Positions 1-8,970 of a stretch of 64,000 nt of DNA are shown piece by piece. The notes below the pieces were generated by a model. The model saw only the letters and a program-made list of their open reading frames with translations. It had not been told where the DNA came from and did not search any database. Location of the stretch: assembly GCA_964019655.1 (NCBI GenBank), contig CAXHTR010000003.1:248001-312000 (forward strand), written 5' to 3'. How positions within the stretch are numbered: position 1 is the stretch's first letter; the number at the start of each line of letters is the position of its first letter. This DNA comes from Perkinsela sp. pyNocScin1. Its lineage: Eukaryota > Euglenozoa > Kinetoplastea > Prokinetoplastida > Perkinselidae. The position numbers and the translations under genes were made by a program.

Positions 1-919
1 GGGTGTGACGAGACATTTTGCTCATAACCAAAATCTGAACCTTTGTGCTATGATAAAGTCAGGTTAACGAGTCCACTTTTTATTCAGGCTGAAATTAACG
101 ATGCATCGCTACCAAAGGAAGAGTTGTGAAGTCAAAGACACAAAATTGCCTGGATTCTTGTTCTTAGAATAGTGATATCCTAATCGTCCGAGCTTTAGCA
201 CTGATGGAGTCCACTTCAGACATGTATTGAATCGTGGAATCATAAGCCTCGGTTTCGCGAACATAATCTGGAGAAAATCCGTAATATTTTACTCTAACTG
301 ACTGCAAGGACTTTACAGTTCTCTGCCGCATTTAGCGCAAATGGCTGATGCACACCAGTCTTGCATTTTACAATAAGAAATCTCAAATTTATTCCTGAAA
401 TAGCTTGTGAAGCTTTCCTGGAGGCTTTCTTTTTGGTCCTACCATACAGTATTCTAAACGGCTGCGCCCCAACCAGTGCCTACCTTAAGTCTGTGGCACC
501 TCTGGAAACTATCGCATAGGTGTCCCAAACCTTTTGAAATCTTTCGCATGATTTACGCCCATTGGGCCCTATGAAACTTTCAAAGTCCGCAGTATCAGCC
601 CTATTGAATTCCAACTGGCCCCAAATTTTATTTATATACTGGAGATCTATAGGAAATTTCCTCTATAGAACCTAGTTTCCTGGGGCCATTCGACTTCAGA
701 CTGGCCTCAAAAAATGCATATTTTCAGAGGTTGGAAAGCACTGCTCTGCACTCACACACAAGTGCGCGCCTTTATAATTCTTAGATACCAATAACTTAGA
801 CCAGTTGGGAAAATCGAGCTGCGGAATGCATCATGCTCACGCAAATAACCTTGTATTGGTAAGGCAGCTTTCAGATTAAAATTCAAAAACGTGAACCACA
901 TGTGCCTGAGCTTCTCACA
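1..919. other. Gene-free left edge
   Basis: I see no credible gene here. The stretch lies downstream of the minus-strand coiled-coil gene and probably holds its 3' UTR plus spacer. It contains a perfect 12-bp palindrome, AGGAAATTTCCT, at 651-662, flanked by CTAT/CTATAG, and two copies of a short motif, ACTGGCC(C/T)CAAA, near 614 and 704. Neither suggests a function. Confidence 0.5.
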
Positions 920-1447
920 TCAGTTAATGGCTGAAACTGCAATGCAAAGATTAGTTAGAATCTCTACGCGCTTATTGGCCGACACTAGAAGATAATCGAT
1001 GTCTCCGTACTCCAAGGCGGCATCCATACTACCTTTGCTCACTTGCTTGCTAAACTGACATTTATGCGCGTGATTTTGATGGCACGCATCCTGCGAAAGG
1101 ATTTGCTTTAAATTTTTGCACATTCTGTTTACTTTTCCCTGGAAGAACTCTCGCTCAGATGCCATCTGCTTCTTTAGGGATTCAATCTGCTGCATAATTT
1201 GGCGCTGTGTCTCCCCGGACTGAGATATTTTCTGCTTAAGTGAAGTTATTACATCTTCAAGCGCAAAAATCTCTTCTGATTGTTCTGTGATCTGATTCTC
1301 CAATTCACTGATTTTGTCATTTTTCACTTTCATCTGCGCTTCAAATTCCACTAAAGCTTTCGAATCGCTCTCCGCTCCAATGCAAGAATTTTCTTTTACG
1401 TGTGGATTGATAGTATTGATTGGCATAAAGCCTCTCCGTTGCACCAT
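920..1447 (-). CDS. Coiled-coil hypothetical protein
   Basis: About 175 residues and not recognised. Residues roughly 30-105 are rich in E, K and Q with heptad-like spacing and form a probable long coiled coil. A Cys/His-containing stretch and a mixed C-terminus follow. The open frame extends 12 nt further upstream, but only to a TTG codon, so I chose the first ATG at 1447. It is the leftmost gene of the minus-strand array and follows the Schlafen-like gene. A structural or cytoskeletal role is possible, but only the coiled coil is visible. Confidence 0.5.
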   Translation of the reverse strand: MVQRRGFMPINTINPHVKENSCIGAESDSKALVEFEAQMKVKNDKISELENQITEQSEEIFALEDVITSLKQKISQSGETQRQIMQQIESLKKQMASEREFFQGKVNRMCKNLKQILSQDACHQNHAHKCQFSKQVSKGSMDAALEYGDIDYLLVSANKRVEILTNLCIAVSAIN

Positions 1448-1518
1448 TGTCCAGCTCAAAATAAGAATATTTTAGTATGTCAGGCGATTCATGGACCCAA
1501 AGAAAATAGATGAAGGTT

Positions 1519-3240
1519 TTATTTTGCTTTACTGCTTTGCTGATGCGCGAAGATTGCGAGTCTTTCAAGGATCACTGAACTATGCAATGGGATAGTTGAT
1601 GACAGAAACCTTGCCCAAGAAGGGCCACACAGCGGTGCACCGGCGGTATAAAATGGTGCTTGGCCGTGTGACACACCAAATTCCAATGCATGCTTTGCTT
1701 GATCTTTCTCCCCACCGAGCGGCAAGGCTTTTATAAATGCCATGTGCTGTGGGGCAACAGGCCGAATGCCTTTATATCCAGCAAAACACGACCTTTTCAG
1801 CTCTTCGATATTCGCACTTGTCCCGGAAAGATGGCCGCTATCATTCGCCCCGAATAGTAAGCACCCGCCATGCGCATTCAAGAAGGCTGTTGTGTATTTT
1901 ATGGCATTCTGTGTTACAAACTTCGAAACGCACCCTAACTCAGCGCTTTCACTGAGAGAGCTAATATCCTTAAGCTCAAGAAACATCGTTTCCTCCATTC
2001 GAGCGTCACCAAGTAGAGATTTTTTTTTGCGAATGGCATCGTGCGCCTCATTAGCTTTCTTAGCTTTTAGGCTGAATTCGGTGTATAGTGGACTCTGAAG
2101 CTTTTTTCGAAATTGGCGAAGATTTTTATCAGCGAGCGCCTGCCTGCTCTGCACTTCATCCCAGAGATGCTGCAGTTTGTCTATGGAAGTTGGCTTGCCG
2201 GAGGGGCTATGCGTGAATGAGAGCTGTGGTTCCAGGAACCGAAAGACGTGCTCGCAAGTTCTAGTCTCTTTAAAGCGACGCTTGCGATCCCCGCGATACC
2301 CGTTTTCAAACCGTTCTACGTAACCACAATGCACTGCAAAAACGTAGCGCTCATTGGCAGAAAGTGTTTGAATCTGTTCGTAGCGGTGAGCAGCGATATT
2401 CTGCAGCGATGCTTGATCAATATCAAAGTTTCCTGATAAAAGTGAGCGAGCCAAATTTTTTGGCAAAGCGGCATCTAAAGGAGAGGAAAAAATGGTTCGA
2501 ATGTATCCAACAGTGATGAGTGCATTAGACGCAGATTGTATCGCCATATACCATCGATAAACGAGATTCGCGCTGGTCTCTGAGTCTTTCATTAATGACT
2601 TTTCAGCTGCGCACAGATTTTCTTCGAAAATGGCAACGACGCAAAGGCTCAGCGTAGAGATATTTTGATGCAGACCCTGTGTGGAGAGAAAGGCCTTATT
2701 TTCGCTCAAAAGGCTTTTCATTAGTGGTAGAGCGAATGCTTCAAGGCGATGCGACCACTGATCGGCAGCACAGAAATCTATAGAACCTACATCAAGTTCG
2801 CACGTGATGAAGTCCTTATCATTTGAAAGAGTTCCATCATGTTCTTTGGAAGCTTTGAAATTTTTTGTGATTGTGTAAATTTGACCATCGAAGAGGGACC
2901 TTCGCAGGAGGTGAGGAAAAGCACTGAGATTTTCGTTTTGTACTGAAAGATAGATTCTCTCTAGAGGCTCATTTGGGCGAATCTGCTCGATAAAGTGTCT
3001 AGGGTCCGCAGGCGGTGAAATTCCATCTGTCAGAATCATGTCAATAAGCCGTCTCATGGATTCCCGGGCGTTTCGGGTGGACCTCATTGCTTGACTCTGT
3101 TCGTTCACAAAATTGCTTTTAACAATGATCAAACTTTTCATTTCTTGAACGTTCAGGCACGCACACAAGACCTTTGCAAGCTCAAGTACGCCATTGGAGC
3201 TAAGCTCGAACACAGCGGTCGGTCCTTCTTTGTGACTCAT
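1519..3240 (-). CDS. Schlafen AlbA_2-like domain protein
   Basis: 573 residues. The N-terminal 400 or so residues match nothing I recognise. From about residue 420 there is a pattern typical of the Schlafen/AlbA_2 domain: an acidic-lysine strand (FLELKD), then an alanine/asparagine helix leading into a glycine turn and hydrophobic strand (AFLNAHGGCLLFGANDSG), then a downstream I-R-P segment. AlbA_2 domains bind nucleic acid, and in vertebrate Schlafens the related core cleaves tRNA. Whether this copy has nuclease activity cannot be read from sequence. The ATG at 3240 is well defined. The gene lies between the coiled-coil gene and a 575-bp spacer in a minus-strand array. Confidence 0.6.
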   Translation of the reverse strand: MSHKEGPTAVFELSSNGVLELAKVLCACLNVQEMKSLIIVKSNFVNEQSQAMRSTRNARESMRRLIDMILTDGISPPADPRHFIEQIRPNEPLERIYLSVQNENLSAFPHLLRRSLFDGQIYTITKNFKASKEHDGTLSNDKDFITCELDVGSIDFCAADQWSHRLEAFALPLMKSLLSENKAFLSTQGLHQNISTLSLCVVAIFEENLCAAEKSLMKDSETSANLVYRWYMAIQSASNALITVGYIRTIFSSPLDAALPKNLARSLLSGNFDIDQASLQNIAAHRYEQIQTLSANERYVFAVHCGYVERFENGYRGDRKRRFKETRTCEHVFRFLEPQLSFTHSPSGKPTSIDKLQHLWDEVQSRQALADKNLRQFRKKLQSPLYTEFSLKAKKANEAHDAIRKKKSLLGDARMEETMFLELKDISSLSESAELGCVSKFVTQNAIKYTTAFLNAHGGCLLFGANDSGHLSGTSANIEELKRSCFAGYKGIRPVAPQHMAFIKALPLGGEKDQAKHALEFGVSHGQAPFYTAGAPLCGPSWARFLSSTIPLHSSVILERLAIFAHQQSSKAK

Positions 3241-3815
3241 GCTGTCCGTGCTTCATAAGTATTGATAAAAGATTGAGGAGAGAAATGGCCAAATAGTGTG
3301 CTAGGGAGATGGAAGGGCAAAATATAAGATCCGATGATAAATCTTAAGGGCAGAGCCACAAAAGTGGCTTTTAAATGTGTGAGATTTACTACAATTGGTA
3401 TGAAAACGAGACGTAAATTAAATATTTCGGCATGGAAGCTGGAAATAGCGGGATAATTCTGGTTCGCAAGATGTTGTCTATTGGCTATCTTATGCCATGA
3501 GAATTTGTAAAGAAAAAGTTGTCTTTGAGGATTATGTTCGAAAGGCGTGCAGAATGATTATTTCAAGGCATTCACTGTTCATTTGAAGTCACTTTTCGGC
3601 AAATTGAGTTGGAAAACCAACAGTTTGGAAAGCCCACTTTTATTCGGTTACGATTCGTTAGGAAGTATGTTACGAAGAGCGATGCCGTTGGTCAGCTAGA
3701 TATGCTGCTTTCATTTGATGACCCACATGGAAGATACTGAAAGAGAAAGCTAAAAAATGAAGCTAAGCGATTCCATACGATATCTTCAGAAGGAAGAGTA
3801 GAAAAACGAATAATT
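3241..3815. other. Intergenic spacer, 575 bp
   Basis: No credible open frame on either strand, no tRNA-like boxes and no clear snoRNA box pair. A TGATGA at about 3716 and a CTGA at about 3737 are too close together for a C/D snoRNA. The spacer probably combines the 3' UTR of the DEAH-like gene with the 5' processing signals of the Schlafen-like gene. Confidence 0.45.
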
Positions 3816-6800
3816 TCAACGGGCTCGTGACCGAATGGTATCTATCTTTCTCGTAAGTTGGTCGTTCTTGTGCCGAACAATATAGCAGTTCTTATGAATA
3901 TGTACCATTTCACCTAGGCACATAAAGCTGCCGAGATTCATGGCAGCTTCAGCAACTTTCTTTGACGGCACTTGAATGTGCGCATAGTCAGAGAGCAGAC
4001 ATGTTGGTCCAACTTTGGCGTCAAGAATTTCGCCGAGCGCCTTCGCGAGAATAAGAGGTAAGTTTAAGTTTGTGGCCTTCTTGAGTGGAAGCGGCTCTAC
4101 GAGGACTGCGGTTGCCGCATCTTCGAGCTCTCTTTCGGTGGCATGTAGAAGCTCAACATTTGTGTTGATCGTCTTGCGCTTCGCGTCTCTGTCATTTTCG
4201 GGTATGTCTGAGAGAATCGAAATGGTTTTCATTCTTTCAGCAGACTTGGAGGGTTCAAAGTCTTTGTCTCTACATTTGCTGGCTATTTTGAGATCCGCAC
4301 GACGCTTTTTGCGCTGACTATTAACATTCTCTAGAGCATAGGAGTCGATGTGGTATGATAAGGCCTGTGAGAGCAAAATGAGAATATGCGCTTGTCGCCC
4401 TTCGTGTACATGTCCGGACAGGTATTTTGGCATATTGGGTAACAAAGTAAGCAGGCGTGCTTCATATGTACTAAAATCATCATTATTTTGCTCTAAAAAA
4501 CTGATCATGTAGCGCACCTTATCAGAAACGCTTGCCTTCATGGGGTCATGCAGGGCAGAGCGGCAGAAGCTCTCAAAGGACCTATCCTGGAGGGCAGCGA
4601 CAGCTTCTGAGAACTTAGCCATCATGATATCTTCAATCATGCCAACATTAGGTGAAAAAAAAGGCCGCTCTTTGCTGTCAAAGCTAATCCTATGCTCTTG
4701 CGCATTATAAAATGACTGCGTTTCCTCGGAAACTTCGCAAGACTTCTGCACGATGTAGTCAAGGGCTTGCAAAATCTCAAGCCCAAAATTATTATTTGAA
4801 AAGCTTGAGTAGAATGTATCAAAGAGCTTTTGGAGCTTCAGAACGAGCCTTAGTGTTCGAGGGCACTGAAAAGATACGGAGAGATGTCCCTGATCATTCA
4901 TTGAATAGATGCTGTATCCTACTCCAGTGCTCGATTTGAAATGCCAAGCTTCGCTCTTTTTGTTTTCTGACTCTTCTTTCGGTACTTGGTATGATATGTC
5001 CTTTACACCTAAGGGCGTGCTCGGCAGTTGTATCCAGCCACGAACTCTATAAGATGCATCGTCGTCTTTGTGGCTAGGATTTACAAGGTGCTGCGTTCTG
5101 AACGAATTATCACGTGAATTCTGCTGAAAGTGACCAAGCATGAAAAGCGCGCATAGTGAATTCCACCATGCAATTCCATCATTCGATTTTCGGACCAAAA
5201 ATGTGTTCCAAACATAGCTTTCTGAATCAGGCTGGTTGGATACGTCCAGAAAAGCTTCGTAAAATGAACTAAGTTCTTGTAAGTATCCTCCAGTAGCATC
5301 ATGCAAAAAACGATCTCCACTTATTCTACATACATCTGTGAAAAGCTGAATGTCAGAGCGGAAAGCATCTTGTGCAAGAACCATTGTGCTTTCATTTTCC
5401 ATACAGCTCACTGATCTATTTGCTTCGATCATGTACATTTTTTGAGACTTATCTTCAAGGTACGGTGTGCTGAAATGGGCTGGGCCATAGCAGCCCTTTG
5501 ACTGTAAATTTAACGGAAATGCGATATCCGGAAAGAATGCAAGCAAGAGCGCGCAGCGGTGGATGGATTTGTTGTTTTTGCAATAATCTTGGAGTAAAAA
5601 ACTGTTTTGTTCAAGCTGGGAAAGGTAAAACAAGCTTAAGTCTGAAACAAGTGACTTAAAATCGCTGCGTGAGCTAAATCTGTATCCCAGTGAGCGCGAA
5701 AGTTCGATAACTGAGGCTATTTTAGATCCAAAAGTTGGGCATCTAAGCCATGACGTGTATATAAGGACCCGAAGCAGGCGCATGTCACAATGCAGAAAAC
5801 TCAGGTGGCACAAGAGGGTCCCACTTTTTGAAAGCTCACCATTCGGAAGGGTTAATCTACGAGCATTAGCCACGGCTTTTGCTTTCTTCAGCATTCCCGC
5901 GAATGGAATTTTCAGTTTCAGGCATGTATTTTCGAAATTTGTACTCAAGCCAAGAGCTTTACTCATGAGCGAAACATAATCTGCAACTTCAAAGTACTGA
6001 TCATCCTTTTCTTTTGCGTATTCCACGCACTGGCTCCTATCTCTGCAAAAGTATAATGGAGGGTACATTTGCATTCCTTCTGCCAGGGCCACAGCTCTCA
6101 AGTTACATCGAATCGTATACATCTCTGCATTAATATCAGATTCTTCGCTACCACTACAGAAACTCTTTGGCATGCGCACGTAAACAGCTTCATCAAATTT
6201 GGAAGTGCCGAATGTTTCTCTGAGCATGTTTCCCAAGTATGATCCGAAGAAATTTTCTGTCACCAGCGCATATCTGCATACTGCCGAAGAATCAATTGTT
6301 CTTAAACACATGGATTTCAGACCATACTGCTCAAAAAACTTTTTGTCGGGCTCTATGAAGCCATTTTCTGACAAAATGTAAACACGATCGTATACGCCAT
6401 GCACATTAAGGCCATGTGCTTCCACAAATTTGTGAATGCTGTTTGTCATGATGATGGTAATGGAACGCCTTTGCAAGTGATCCTTCTTTTCGAAAACTTT
6501 TGTTGTAACAGCATCCACGAAATCAGGCAGCTCTTTGCATCCTATAGAGAAATCATGTTCAGTTTTCAATTGAACATCATTCGTAAGGTCAAGAATTCCA
6601 ATACGGTTTTGATTTGAGAGCATTGGGCATAGTATTTCAAGAAATTCGATCACTTGTGTTTCCAAACCTTTTTCCATCGACAGGACCGCTCGAATTTTAC
6701 CTTTGAATGCACTGAGCTGTATTATACCAAATATGAGAGTGTAGTCCGCTATGAGCCTCAGTTCATGTGCTGTATAGTCATATCCTTTTTTGAGAAGCGT

Positions 6801-7385
6801 GAGGAAATCAGATATGTCTTCAAAAAGTATGATCCCACTAGCGCCATCAAGTCTCAGTATAGCGTGTATGAATGACGATGGTGTCAGATAGATGATTTTC
6901 ATATTTGATTGAATGTATGATCTATGCTTTGGGTCGTAAAGTCCAACTTTATTTGATTCTTCGCCACCCATCTCTTGTTGTAGTTTTTGCACGCCTTTGG
7001 TACATAGGTCTAGGCCTGATCGAATAACGAAGACACGCTCGCTTGAAAGGCTTTCTATTTCTGAAAGAATTTGTGTTACCTGCGTTGCTATCCCCAGTGC
7101 AACACAATCTCTCTTGTAAAATAGTGTAACTACTGTATGATCTTGCACTGCAGTAGATATTTCACGGCGGAGATTGTTCAACACAAAATTTTGTCGTTGC
7201 TCCAAATGCCGAGCGCGCTCCATGAGATTGTATTTCTGCAGAATAGTGTCGTCAAAAGGCGGGATAGAGTGCGTGCACAAGTTTCTTTGCGAGTTTTCGA
7301 AGGTCTCGGAATACTTTGCAATGATTGCTTCGAAGTGACTAGCGTCATCTTCGGTGATCTGACCAGGTATGTGCACTTTATGCAT
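3816..7385 (-). CDS. Degenerate DEAH/RHA-helicase-like protein
   Basis: About 1189 residues. The open frame runs 17 codons further to a TTG, so the ATG at 7385 is preferred. The N-terminal third follows the order of a DExH RNA helicase, but the catalytic motifs are lost. The motif I position (about 87-103) lacks the GxGKS/T loop. A motif Ib-like strand (YLTPSSFIHAIL, about 166-177) is kept. The DEAH position (about 184-193) reads GIILFEDISD. Around 521-558 is a segment resembling the HA2/ratchet domain of DEAH helicases (LLCHLSFLHCDMRLLRVLIY). The C-terminal half is unassigned. I infer a pseudo-helicase scaffold, perhaps in an RNA-processing complex. The family assignment rests on motif order, not on a search. 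Confidence 0.5.
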   Translation of the reverse strand: MHKVHIPGQITEDDASHFEAIIAKYSETFENSQRNLCTHSIPPFDDTILQKYNLMERARHLEQRQNFVLNNLRREISTAVQDHTVVTLFYKRDCVALGIATQVTQILSEIESLSSERVFVIRSGLDLCTKGVQKLQQEMGGEESNKVGLYDPKHRSYIQSNMKIIYLTPSSFIHAILRLDGASGIILFEDISDFLTLLKKGYDYTAHELRLIADYTLIFGIIQLSAFKGKIRAVLSMEKGLETQVIEFLEILCPMLSNQNRIGILDLTNDVQLKTEHDFSIGCKELPDFVDAVTTKVFEKKDHLQRRSITIIMTNSIHKFVEAHGLNVHGVYDRVYILSENGFIEPDKKFFEQYGLKSMCLRTIDSSAVCRYALVTENFFGSYLGNMLRETFGTSKFDEAVYVRMPKSFCSGSEESDINAEMYTIRCNLRAVALAEGMQMYPPLYFCRDRSQCVEYAKEKDDQYFEVADYVSLMSKALGLSTNFENTCLKLKIPFAGMLKKAKAVANARRLTLPNGELSKSGTLLCHLSFLHCDMRLLRVLIYTSWLRCPTFGSKIASVIELSRSLGYRFSSRSDFKSLVSDLSLFYLSQLEQNSFLLQDYCKNNKSIHRCALLLAFFPDIAFPLNLQSKGCYGPAHFSTPYLEDKSQKMYMIEANRSVSCMENESTMVLAQDAFRSDIQLFTDVCRISGDRFLHDATGGYLQELSSFYEAFLDVSNQPDSESYVWNTFLVRKSNDGIAWWNSLCALFMLGHFQQNSRDNSFRTQHLVNPSHKDDDASYRVRGWIQLPSTPLGVKDISYQVPKEESENKKSEAWHFKSSTGVGYSIYSMNDQGHLSVSFQCPRTLRLVLKLQKLFDTFYSSFSNNNFGLEILQALDYIVQKSCEVSEETQSFYNAQEHRISFDSKERPFFSPNVGMIEDIMMAKFSEAVAALQDRSFESFCRSALHDPMKASVSDKVRYMISFLEQNNDDFSTYEARLLTLLPNMPKYLSGHVHEGRQAHILILLSQALSYHIDSYALENVNSQRKKRRADLKIASKCRDKDFEPSKSAERMKTISILSDIPENDRDAKRKTINTNVELLHATERELEDAATAVLVEPLPLKKATNLNLPLILAKALGEILDAKVGPTCLLSDYAHIQVPSKKVAEAAMNLGSFMCLGEMVHIHKNCYIVRHKNDQLTRKIDTIRSRAR

Positions 7386-7495
7386 GCTTTGATAAAGGAA
7401 AAACAGAAAAGGATGTTTATTGTAGAGATCAGCCAAGAAAATAAATCCGAAATAGAGACTGTAAATCTTCCAGACTCGAGCTCAGGCATTCGTAG

Positions 7496-8686
7496 TTACG
7501 GTACAAACATCTTATTTGTAGTATATGCACCAAGCTCTTTCAGATTTGCGTACCCAAAACCATTAAGCTGAGCGAAATGCAGTGCCATTCGAAGCTTCGT
7601 GAACCTCAAAGGGGAGACAAATCGTCCAAGGCTGAGGTGGTCTTCGTACGGATCTTCGACGCAAAATCGGTAGAAGGCGGAATTCCCAGCTGTTCCGTGC
7701 AAACGTTCTTCTTCGCGCAAGCCCCAGCCAAGCGAGCTTTTCGTCGTGTGGACTTTCCGGCTCAATGAAACAACGCTGTTATAATAGTCGAACTCGTAGT
7801 TGTAGAAGGTAAGAAAGTCGCGCATTAAGTAACCTAGCAGAAAATGCCTATATTCTCCATCTTGAACTAATGGGCGATGTACTGGGATCGTTGGCGAGTC
7901 GCAAGGAATTGAAATAGATTCTGGATGAATAAATTGTGAAAATCCACGTTGATTAATATAATAACAGAGCATCACGTTGAAAGCATAGGAGGTGAGGAAG
8001 GACTGTACAGGATCAATTAAGCCCGTTCGTTTTCCCCAAAGCTTGAGACCGATAGAAAACATTCGCAAAGCTGAATTGAAGGCACTGTCATTAAGATTGA
8101 CAGCATATAACCTCTCGGCAGCATTCAGCAAATTTTCTTGGCACGAGCATTTAGAAAAATACTGCTGTATGAGTAATGTGTTCCGAACACCGTTGCGTCT
8201 ATATGCGCTTATGTCGATTTCAAGACCATTTTTTAATGAAGCTCGAACATACGGTACTCGTGCCCTCGGTCTTTCTTGAATTGATGAGAAAATATCCCCT
8301 AATCGCAGAGCGGTAGTCGATATACTGTTAAGGATCATATTTTGTTCAGACCTTGCTTGCGGTGTGCATGCATCCCCTTCACTCAGTGGTTTCCTAACAT
8401 CTTCTTTTCGCAGAACTACGACATCAATGTCACTCTTATGCTCAAGTACACCTGTGAGGAAGGGCGACCCGAAGCAATAGATCTCTGCGTTTTTCTCTTT
8501 AAGAATATGCATGAGACATGCTGTGAGTATTTTCTGAACATTTTTTATCTTATTCATACATTCTGAGCTTCGATCTACTGACAAAAGTATGTAATTCTCG
8601 GCGGATTCACCCCATTTGCCGAGTGCACTATCCGGTATGTGAACTACCTGTTTAACAATCCGCTGCCATGATTCATCGATATTCAT
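7496..8686 (-). CDS. Non-canonical poly(A)/poly(U) nucleotidyltransferase (TUTase family)
   Basis: 396 residues. A DNA polymerase beta-type nucleotidyltransferase core is clear: the Gly-Ser motif at G73-S74, the paired acids D86 and D88 (HKSDIDVVV), and the third acid D158 in LEIDIS. The C-terminal half resembles the central and PAP-associated domains (FLLGYLMRDFLTFYNYEFDYYN). All three catalytic carboxylates are present, so it should be an active terminal nucleotidyltransferase adding A or U to RNA 3' ends. Kinetoplastids have several such enzymes, in mitochondrial editing and in nuclear surveillance. No strong mitochondrial presequence is visible, and A versus U specificity cannot be told. 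Its upstream region has pyrimidine tracts followed by AG, typical of trans-splicing. Confidence 0.8.
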   Translation of the reverse strand: MNIDESWQRIVKQVVHIPDSALGKWGESAENYILLSVDRSSECMNKIKNVQKILTACLMHILKEKNAEIYCFGSPFLTGVLEHKSDIDVVVLRKEDVRKPLSEGDACTPQARSEQNMILNSISTTALRLGDIFSSIQERPRARVPYVRASLKNGLEIDISAYRRNGVRNTLLIQQYFSKCSCQENLLNAAERLYAVNLNDSAFNSALRMFSIGLKLWGKRTGLIDPVQSFLTSYAFNVMLCYYINQRGFSQFIHPESISIPCDSPTIPVHRPLVQDGEYRHFLLGYLMRDFLTFYNYEFDYYNSVVSLSRKVHTTKSSLGWGLREEERLHGTAGNSAFYRFCVEDPYEDHLSLGRFVSPLRFTKLRMALHFAQLNGFGYANLKELGAYTTNKMFVP

Positions 8687-8970
8687 TTTTATGTCCTGCC
8701 AAGGGCATGCTTTCGAAAGGATGTAGAATGAAAAGAATCTAATGAGATAAAAAGGGAGATAATGAATTACACCCAGATTTTAATATCCATAAAAGTAATG
8801 AAGTGACGTTTCGGAAAAGGAGATTGTGCGCCTTAGATCATAATATCCATCATCAGATAATAGCCTCATGAAAGGCCTCATGTCTCATAAAAGGATAGCG
8901 CAGCCGATTTCTTATTTTTTTTTTCACGAATCAAGTCCGCATAGCGTTGCCAAAAAAAGATTTTTCTAAC

